36,226 bases of DNA, taken from NCBI GenBank assembly GCA_002413865.1, contig DHXX01000001.1, positions 5,188 through 41,413 on the forward strand. Reading direction: 5' to 3'. Every line of letters starts with the position of its first letter. Positions within the stretch are counted from its first letter, which is position 1. Below, piece after piece: positions 31,053-36,226 of this stretch. This DNA comes from Candidatus Saccharibacteria bacterium UBA5145 (GTDB lineage Bacteria > Patescibacteriota > Saccharimonadia > Saccharimonadales > UBA4665). A program made the translations under genes and the position numbers. The notes beneath the pieces were generated by a model that saw only the letters and a list, made by a program, of their open reading frames with translations, was not told where the DNA came from and searched no databases.

Positions 31053-33368
31053 TTAGATCGTGCCTAGTTTATCAATCATGGGGCAAATTATGGGTGCAAT
31101 CGCTTCTGCCACGTCTGCAATGCGTTCATATGGACTGGCGGCGGCATCGTTTGGGTCACTTGACTGCTCGTATTTGTTTAGCAGAGCAAGACCTACTAAT
31201 ACCAACGCGTTAATAAACCTCATTCTTATAACGTCTGGGGCCGTCCGCGGGTTAATTTTTATCTCATTCAACAGGAAAGAATTATCGACATTGATGAAGA
31301 AATCGTATTGATCTTCGTAGCTCTTAATCTCTAGGGCAGAATACTCATTGAAGCCGTGATTATTCCAATCAGATTTATGGATTTCGGTGATACTTGGCAA
31401 GGCCAGTGAGGATGGTCGCTTTTTTTCTTTGCCCCGTTTATCTGAAGGTGGCTTTTTACGCTTATCGCTATCACCGGGAGTGGGGTTATAGATAATAGGC
31501 ATTGTTGCCTCAATGGTAAATTCATTTTCGAATGGTCTATTCTGCCCCGATCCGTCAACTACTATTTTATACTCAAAATTATTACCGGGTATAACGTCCT
31601 TAGGGAAAGCTAGGTTTAGCGTCGCCTTGCCATTCCACAAGTTGCAGGAGTAATTTTGCGCTTCTTCACCATTAGCGGTGACAGTGATAGAGCCAGGATT
31701 TTCGTCTCTAACAAAATATTCATTTTCTGCGTCAGTATCAAATGAGATCCTAAATGCGTGATTAGTTGGGCGTCCTGCTCGTGATTTATAGCTATTTGAT
31801 AACTCAAAATACGTAGGGTATTTTTTACTTTTAAACTCTTCGGCTTCAGTGGCGCCGGATAAGTTAAACGGATTGCTTATTCGGGCACCTATATTAAACA
31901 GACTAGATAGCGCGGGTGACTGCTTGATAATTCGTTCCAGGGTCTCGGCTAACGGTTTTGAGTCTGCAAGGTTTTTATTAAGTTCGTCGCGGCGGCGGCT
32001 TTCGCTCAGAGTTCTTAAACCGGGGTGACTGCTCAATATTTTTGCAACTTCTTTCTCAATAGCTACGAGCAACGAACCTTCTCGTAGACGATCTCGGCTA
32101 TTCATGAATAAATCTTCGCGTGCTCGTCCGGATATTTGCGAACAGTCTATAAATACTAAAATACTGTCTGAAAGATATGACATATCGACCGGCTTCTTTT
32201 CAAAGAAAGATTTGTTGATAAACCCATGAGTTTGCCCATTGTAAGTAAAGAGAATTCCGTCGTTTTTAGTATATTTTTCCCTTTTGCCTTTTTTGAAGGC
32301 ATAGATCGAAACTGACATTTTTTCCCCGAAGACACTGATTTCGCTTGAAGCTGGAAAACCGTCTTCAATGTTGCCGAGTTTATCCTCATCAATGCGAACC
32401 CTTAAACCAGATAAGATCGTTTCAAAGCTGTGACCTTTGTATCCCGCCCTGCGTTCATACATCGTTACAGGTAAGGCTATGCTTGGCAAAAGCGAAGAGA
32501 GTCTATTGTATAGATCAAACTGAATATTTGTTTTTAGGGCTTTCTGTCCGAACCTATAGTCAAACAGTTTGATGTATGACCCATATTCCATTGGCTTTTC
32601 ATATGGCTCAGGATACTCGCCAGGTAATAAATTAATTGAATGAGCAGAAAATGAAAGGATTTTTTCTGATGGGTACAAATACTTAAACACGGAGCTTCTT
32701 ACTCCTTTTTTTGGGTCTTCCCTGCGTATAATAGTGAATCCCCAGTCATTAGATAAATTAGGATCTTGAACGAGCGCAGGATCCTTTCTTGTAATGATGA
32801 GTTGTAGGTTATTAACCCCGCAGAACTGTAACGAACCGGTTCCGCCCATATTGAACTTACCCTGCACGAATGGTATTCGCAGCTTGTTAGAACTATTAAG
32901 CGATAAGAATGTTTTTGGCATCATTTCTGGTGTTTGGCCCTCACCCAAATCAGCAATTGCATAATTTGGATTGCTTTTTGAGCCCGTAGCAATGAGCATT
33001 ATGTTTTTTGCTAGATCCGACCTAGCACTTGACGACACGTTCGTAAGCTTGCCCTCCCGGATACCAAAAAAAGTCTGGAGGGCTTGAGGTGTGCCTTGTG
33101 GCGCGGAATTACTCTCAGGATCAATATTTCTGCGGAGAGCCTCCTTTAATAGGACGGCGTCCACTGAGTTAATAATTTTTTCAACCAACGCCGTGTCTGC
33201 TCTACTCTGTTGGTTACCTATAGTTGAGAAGTTGTTCTCATTATCCCCGAAGTCATGCCAGACCGAGTCATCGTTCCAATACCCTTGGCTGTGTAGAATT
33301 TTCACAACGTCTTCTTCGGTCTCTGCTTTTATTAATGCTAGGCACAGGGATTTGTTGTCAGCAATCAT
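31053..33368 (-). CDS. GHKL-type ATPase, candidate defence protein
   Basis: 771 residues from MIADNKSLCLAL, which starts 1 nt after the stop of the 72-aa gene (TAA-T-ATG), indicating coupled translation. GHKL ATP-site motifs are in order: an N-box-like LVEKIINSVDA (61-71), a G1-like IADLGEGQ (138-145) and a G2-like QGKFNMGGTGSLQF (169-182). A middle region with NDGILFTYNGQTHGFIN and SGRAREDLFMNSRDRLREG may be the transducer (S5-like) domain as in MORC/MutL/Hsp90 relatives. A Lys-rich linker (around 665) leads to a C-terminal domain of unknown type. No nuclease motif is seen. The region is visibly AT-richer than its neighbours, as expected of acquired DNA. The function is unproven. Confidence 0.65.
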   Translation of the reverse strand: MIADNKSLCLALIKAETEEDVVKILHSQGYWNDDSVWHDFGDNENNFSTIGNQQSRADTALVEKIINSVDAVLLKEALRRNIDPESNSAPQGTPQALQTFFGIREGKLTNVSSSARSDLAKNIMLIATGSKSNPNYAIADLGEGQTPEMMPKTFLSLNSSNKLRIPFVQGKFNMGGTGSLQFCGVNNLQLIITRKDPALVQDPNLSNDWGFTIIRREDPKKGVRSSVFKYLYPSEKILSFSAHSINLLPGEYPEPYEKPMEYGSYIKLFDYRFGQKALKTNIQFDLYNRLSSLLPSIALPVTMYERRAGYKGHSFETILSGLRVRIDEDKLGNIEDGFPASSEISVFGEKMSVSIYAFKKGKREKYTKNDGILFTYNGQTHGFINKSFFEKKPVDMSYLSDSILVFIDCSQISGRAREDLFMNSRDRLREGSLLVAIEKEVAKILSSHPGLRTLSESRRRDELNKNLADSKPLAETLERIIKQSPALSSLFNIGARISNPFNLSGATEAEEFKSKKYPTYFELSNSYKSRAGRPTNHAFRISFDTDAENEYFVRDENPGSITVTANGEEAQNYSCNLWNGKATLNLAFPKDVIPGNNFEYKIVVDGSGQNRPFENEFTIEATMPIIYNPTPGDSDKRKKPPSDKRGKEKKRPSSLALPSITEIHKSDWNNHGFNEYSALEIKSYEDQYDFFINVDNSFLLNEIKINPRTAPDVIRMRFINALVLVGLALLNKYEQSSDPNDAAASPYERIADVAEAIAPIICPMIDKLGTI

Positions 33369-33369
33369 A

Positions 33370-33588
33370 TTAGAATTTAATTTCTTTCTTGGTCGTTGAG
33401 CGAAACCTTGTCTTCTGAGCCCGTAACTCACTTTCGAGAATATTGAATAGCTTGTTCACTTCGCTATCTGAGTATTGATAATTATTGCTGTTGCTCAGGT
33501 TTCCTAACAATTGCATATCCTTAAGTATTCGTTCACCGCGCTGTTTAGCTAATCTTTTAAATCGCTCGTCTTTAGTCTCTTCAGTCAT
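33370..33588 (-). CDS. Small partner protein of the GHKL ATPase (72 aa)
   Basis: A charged 72-residue protein, helical in appearance: ERFKRLAKQRGERILKDMQL, then LGNLSNSNNYQYSDSEVNKLFNILESELRAQK. I recognise the general look (a basic helix, a GNLSNxxNYxYs motif, a final helix) of small proteins found next to DNA-modifying and defence genes, but I know no assigned function. It could bind nucleic acid or the ATPase, and could be the repressor acting on the palindromes upstream. It is the first gene of the two-gene operon and starts 10 nt from a CATACT box. Confidence 0.6.
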   Translation of the reverse strand: MTEETKDERFKRLAKQRGERILKDMQLLGNLSNSNNYQYSDSEVNKLFNILESELRAQKTRFRSTTKKEIKF

Positions 33589-33590
33589 AG

Positions 33591-33636
33591 TACTACGCAG
33601 TATGGCAAATTATTACTACATTGTCAATATGTAGTA
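33591..33636 (-). promoter_or_regulatory. Promoter with two palindromic operators for the GHKL module
   Basis: On the minus strand: -35 TTGACA (33622-33627, perfect), 17-bp spacer, -10 CATACT (33599-33604). Operator 1 is TACTACAT (33614-33621) with ATGTAGTA (33629-33636), 8-bp perfect arms around the -35. Operator 2 is TACTAC-GCAGTA (33591-33602), one mismatch, covering the -10 and start. Both share the half-site TACTAC. Confidence 0.75.
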
Positions 33637-33736
33637 TTCATTTGATTTATTTAGAGTACCTTACCGATCAGTTCCATAGGGCCCAGAGGTCCGTCCTCTA
33701 ACGGATGGGGTTTTTGTGAATTAGGATTTTGGGAAG

Positions 33737-33762
33737 AAAAAAGCACCAACTTTCGTTGATGC
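33737..33762 (-). terminator. Rho-independent terminator of ssrA
   Basis: Minus strand GCATCAAC-GAAA-GTTGGTGC followed by six T: an 8-bp stem with one G-U pair, starting 6 nt after the encoded CCA. Confidence 0.9.
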
Positions 33763-33767
33763 GTTTT

Positions 33768-34151
33768 TGGAGGAGCTGGCGGGCACTGCCCCCGCGTCCG
33801 CCGGTTTATCTTGGTTAGTCATCTACAGGTTTAGTTTGTTTTGCTGTCTTGGGGAATAGGTATTTAAACAAACAAACATCCTATTCCAGCATTCCTTAGT
33901 CTTAGCAGTCAGTAAGGAAAATTCTAACTGAGCGTCCAGAAAAATAACGTGCCTTTGTATCATCTGGCGTCATACGCGGCACGGCTAGAGTAATTAAACT
34001 AAAGCTGGTGCGAATGCCAAACGCTGTCCGAGGACTTTGTTCACTGCATCGCTAATAGTAGATTTTGCATCTATTATTGTTTGCCTATACGCTGACAAGC
34101 GACCTGCTGATCTAACCGATAAAGTCCAACGTCGAGCTTAAAGTCAGCCCC
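33768..34151 (-). ncRNA. ssrA: tmRNA (transfer-messenger RNA)
   Basis: About 384 nt. The 5' end GGGGCTGAC (34151 downwards) pairs with the 3' CAGCTCC-T-CCA, and the T arm GCGGG-GGCAGTG-CCCGC is just before it, as in all tmRNAs; CCA is encoded. It rescues stalled ribosomes with SmpB. The tag frame is ambiguous: a frame ending ..RLAFAPALV-stop (stop at about 33997) resembles real tags at its end but closes in ALV rather than ALAA. A GCA AAC AAT start in another frame leads to a quick stop. A strong terminator follows. Confidence 0.9.
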
Positions 34152-34190
34152 CTGATATTACTGCGGCGACGTTTGTTCCGCAGTTACCCT

Positions 34191-34196
34191 ATTATA
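34191..34196 (-). promoter_or_regulatory. Extended -10 of ssrA
   Basis: TGC-TATAAT on the minus strand, about 40 nt before the mature 5' end, leaving a leader for RNase P to remove. It lies in the 55-bp gap after the rsmA stop. Confidence 0.65.
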
Positions 34197-34206
34197 GCAG
34201 CTTTTG

Positions 34207-35004
34207 CTAGTTTTTAACAGTAGCGGTATAGATAGCGTGCCACTCTTCCAAAGACAGGTTTTGGGGGCGTAGCCGGGGGTCGATTTTGGCGGTGGCCAAT
34301 AAGACTTGAGTTTCGGGTTTGGTCAGGTGTAGCCCGCCGCTCAAGGAGTTAAGCAGCGTTTTGCGGCGCTGGCTAAAGCCGGCTTTGACGAGGCGGAAAA
34401 AGCTCTTGGCGTCGACATCGGGGAATAATGCAGTTGGGCGACGTTCTAAGATAAGGATCTGCGAATCGACCTTGGGAGGCGGCGTGAATAAGGCCGCCGG
34501 TACCTTGATGCCGAGCGAAGTTTGCCAATAGAATTGGGCCGTCACGCTCAGGAGCGACATGGCGCCGGGCCGGGCGACGACGCGTTCAGCGACTTCTTTC
34601 TGGATTAGCAAGACGGCCATGGCCGGCTGGTTGGGGGTCTCGCTGATGGTGCGGATGAGGTTACTCGTCAGGTAATAGGGGATGTTGGCAACAACTTTGT
34701 AGTTGGGCGGCAGCGCGGTGAAGTCGAAGCTCAAGATATCGCTCTGGACGACGCTGAGATTGTCGGTCGGCACCCGGGCCGGCAGCTCTTGGGCTAACTG
34801 GGCGTCAAACTCGACGGCGATGACTTTGTCGGCCACATGGACCAACAGTTCGGTCAGCGTGCCGAGGCCCGGGCCGATCTCGAGCACCGTGTCGGCCGGT
34901 TGGACGCGCGCCGAATCGACCATCGCCTGTAGACTCGTAAAGTCCGTCAACCAGTGTTGGCCGAGCGACTTCTTGGGAATTGGCGCGTCACCGACTCTAG
35001 CCAT
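34207..35004 (-). CDS. rsmA: 16S rRNA (adenine(1518)-N6/adenine(1519)-N6)-dimethyltransferase
   Basis: Dimethylates two adjacent adenines in the 3' hairpin of 16S rRNA, using SAM, late in small-subunit assembly. The 265 residues contain KKSLGQHWL (11-19), the SAM motif LEIGPGLGTLT (41-51), QSDI (87-90), the catalytic NIPYYLTS (107-114) and the C-terminal FTPPPKVDSQILIL and SQRRKTLLNSL. It overlaps the upstream unknown gene by 8 nt. The only odd feature is a slightly short N-terminus. Confidence 0.96.
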   Translation of the reverse strand: MARVGDAPIPKKSLGQHWLTDFTSLQAMVDSARVQPADTVLEIGPGLGTLTELLVHVADKVIAVEFDAQLAQELPARVPTDNLSVVQSDILSFDFTALPPNYKVVANIPYYLTSNLIRTISETPNQPAMAVLLIQKEVAERVVARPGAMSLLSVTAQFYWQTSLGIKVPAALFTPPPKVDSQILILERRPTALFPDVDAKSFFRLVKAGFSQRRKTLLNSLSGGLHLTKPETQVLLATAKIDPRLRPQNLSLEEWHAIYTATVKN

Positions 35005-35479
35005 TCAGCGCCGTTCGACCTAACTGTTGCCGTGGATAGGCTGGTGGAACTTGCTCTTCAATAACCGCTAACGTATCCGCCACGCCCCCCAAAAAGGCCA
35101 AAAGCTGAACCGGGAAATTCCCCCGCCGCTCTTTATCAATCAAATAACCGTCGAAGTCGACAGTCGCCATCGTTTTGGTCAGCCATTCAACCCCGCCATC
35201 ATTTTGAACGAGCGTCACGCTTGAGAACATTAGTTTAATTGGTTCGTCACTGTGTTTTCCGGCTCGTTCCAACCACGCCTGTTCTACGGTGTCGGAGGCT
35301 TCACCGGCCGCGTGATATTTGGCTTTACCGGTTTTACGCGCCCCAAACAGGCCTCGATACGGCAAAAGTAGGTTCATGCGGGTACGCACTTCAATCCCCT
35401 TGATGCGCAAGGCTTTTTGGAGCTCATGATCCTCTGGGGGGAGTTTGGGTAATTCAAAATTTCTGCCGAGTACGGGCAT
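34997..35479 (-). CDS. Hypothetical protein upstream of rsmA (160 aa)
   Basis: 160 residues from MPVLGRNFELPKLPPEDHEL. The start is preferred over upstream codons, which would read through repeat DNA, because AGAGGAT lies 8 nt before it and a TATTAT box at 35501-35506. Soluble; visible features are LRIKGIEVRTRMNLLLPYRGLFGARKTGK, a Gln/Ala/Trp-containing helix, and a C-terminal FPVQLLAFLGGVADTLAVIEEQV. I recognise no family. Its stop overlaps the start of rsmA, so the two are co-translated and it may act in ribosome maturation, which is inference only. Confidence 0.6.
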   Translation of the reverse strand: MPVLGRNFELPKLPPEDHELQKALRIKGIEVRTRMNLLLPYRGLFGARKTGKAKYHAAGEASDTVEQAWLERAGKHSDEPIKLMFSSVTLVQNDGGVEWLTKTMATVDFDGYLIDKERRGNFPVQLLAFLGGVADTLAVIEEQVPPAYPRQQLGRTALNG

Positions 35480-35569
35480 AGCTGGTATCCTCTTAAACTT
35501 ATAATACCATAAAACGGACCTCTTGAATATCGGATCCGCCGCCCTTTCCTTCGGTGCGAATCGCTCCCC

Positions 35570-35743
35570 CGTCATCCTGAATTAATTTCAGGATCCCGTT
35601 TCTATTTAGCAAACAAACAGATGGCAGACTCAGCCCGGGTGCGTCGACGTCTGCAACTTGTTATGTGCTAAATTTCTGTAATCTGCTACTTGCTACCTGT
35701 TTGTCTCTCCCGATGGGATCCTGAAACTAGTTCAGGATGACGA
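35570..35743. repeat. Composite repeat element, copy B (about 174 bp)
   Basis: An inverted relative of 3691-3903: ends GTCATCCTGAATTAATTTCAGG and ACTAGTTCAGGATGAC, interior with GACGTCTGCAACTTGTTATG and GCTAAATTTCTG. It lies in the 351-bp gap between the unknown gene and the transglycosylase, together with an AAAGTT-type repeat at about 35787-35824. No gene is seen in this gap. Confidence 0.85.
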
Positions 35744-35786
35744 AGGGGGTTGTTCAGGATGACGAGGAGGTGCGGCATGTAGCCTG

Positions 35787-35824
35787 GGCCAACTTTCAAC
35801 TTTGTAACTTTACGAACTTTCTAC
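35787..35824. repeat. AAAGTTCATAAAGTT-type repeat
   Basis: CAACTTTCAACTTTGTAACT followed by TTACGAACTTTCTACTTA, ending 7 nt before the transglycosylase stop codon. A single-sided copy of the family seen at 5986 and 18207. Confidence 0.6.
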
Positions 35825-35830
35825 TTATTT

Positions 35831-36226
35831 TTACCAGTTGTGATAGTTCACCCAGTGATTATAAGCCGCGCCCCAACTGCCATAACGGCTATGGGCATAG
35901 CCGGAGCACCAGCGCAGTTGCGTCACGGGGTTGGTCTGCCAATCAGAGCCGGCTGTAGCCATTTTGCTGCCAGGCGTTGATTGGCAAAGGCCGTAGCCGC
36001 CGGTGCTCGGTACGTAGCCGGCGTAAGGTGGGCAGCCGCCATACTGGCCTTGGGCTTTGGTTGGGCACCAGCCGGATTCGTGGCTGATAATATAGTCGGC
36101 GTAATTGTAATCGCCGGGCGCAATCCCGGCTAGAGCCATGTCGCCCTTAATACCGCTCAAACTCGTACCGGTTACTACTATCTGGGTCACAGCCGGCTGG
36201 GTAATTACGGTCTGTAGGACGCTGCG
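35831..36226 (-). CDS. Lytic transglycosylase-like protein, C-terminal part (runs off the right edge)
   Basis: 132 visible residues, open to the window edge. The start reads VLQTVITQPAVTQIVVTGTS, the end of a G5-like domain. It is followed by an SLT/lysozyme-like domain: YNYADYIISHESGWCPTKAQG with the probable catalytic Glu, then GCPPYAGYVPSTGGYGLCQSTPGSKMATAGSDWQTNPVTQLRWCSGYAHSRYGSWGAAYNHW. Four Cys suggest disulfides in an exported enzyme. It would cut peptidoglycan, of its own wall or of a host cell. The signal peptide lies outside the window. Confidence 0.85.
   Translation of the reverse strand, partial: RSVLQTVITQPAVTQIVVTGTSLSGIKGDMALAGIAPGDYNYADYIISHESGWCPTKAQGQYGGCPPYAGYVPSTGGYGLCQSTPGSKMATAGSDWQTNPVTQLRWCSGYAHSRYGSWGAAYNHWVNYHNW

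Noticed and set aside
33369..33431. Longer start for the GHKL protein
   Set aside because: It would need a non-ATG start inside the 72-aa gene; the ATG at 33368 follows that gene's stop by 1 nt and begins the sensible protein.
33660..33715. GC-rich patch with AGAGG/CCTCT and CCGT/ACGG between ssrA and the GHKL module, followed by a short T-run
   Set aside because: Stems are too short and overlapping to call a terminator or riboswitch with confidence.
35480..35575. N-terminal extension of the gene upstream of rsmA to position 35575
   Set aside because: The extra residues are read from promoter and repeat DNA; the ATG at 35479 has a ribosome-binding site and a -10 box.

Overview
The window looks like chromosomal DNA of a Patescibacteria/CPR bacterium, most likely Candidatus Saccharibacteria (TM7). 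I infer this from compact genes with 1-11 nt overlaps, short housekeeping proteins (a MetG without the C-terminal tRNA-binding domain), a set of small secreted surface proteins, and many start codons only 6-10 nt from a -10 box. UGA is used as a stop (for example the ATGA overlaps in the ATPase operon), so this is not the UGA=Gly code of SR1/Gracilibacteria. No rRNA, CRISPR array or transposase is seen.

Layout, left to right. 1-3607 (minus): 5'-proximal part of alaS, a diacylglycerol-kinase-like protein and mnmA; alaS and mnmA both carry in-frame repeat DNA. 3691-9403 (minus): a repeat element, then five consecutive exported surface proteins (PKD protein, DUF916-like protein, three paralogous secreted proteins). 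9511-10557 (plus): a membrane-anchored tail-fibre-like protein. 10774-16984 (minus): a tight operon for F1-type ATPase subunits (epsilon, beta, gamma, alpha, delta, b-like), led by an exported protein whose C-terminal hairpin resembles an F-type c subunit but has no carboxylate; no a subunit is present. 17017-21295 (minus): cysteine desulfurase, two unknown genes, tatD and metG. 21466-27622: DUF2127 protein, Nudix hydrolase, HIT-like protein, tRNA-Val(CAC), trehalase, short-chain dehydrogenase, a tiny zinc-ribbon protein and a DHA2 drug exporter. 27895-30951: a polytopic membrane protein, an FKBP isomerase and a bactofilin-like membrane protein. 31053-33588 (minus): an AT-richer two-gene module (72-aa protein plus 771-aa GHKL-type ATPase) with its own palindromic operator, just downstream of ssrA (tmRNA, 33768-34151). 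34207-36226 (minus): rsmA, an unknown gene and a partial G5/lytic transglycosylase.

Functional links: IscS supplies sulfur to MnmA for tRNA thiolation. AlaS, MetG, tRNA-Val, RsmA and tmRNA serve translation. The DUF916-like, PKD and repeat-domain proteins plausibly build a surface complex comparable to the WxL system of Firmicutes. The two most interesting systems are the F1-like ATPase operon without recognisable a and c subunits, and the GHKL-ATPase module beside ssrA, which may be an undescribed defence cassette.

Intergenic DNA is filled with several families of palindromic repeats: GTCATCCTGAA-type units, AAAGTT(C)ATAAAGTT-type palindromes, an approximately 175-215 bp composite element present in two inverted copies, and two approximately 160 bp hairpin elements flanking the HIT/tRNA-Val segment.
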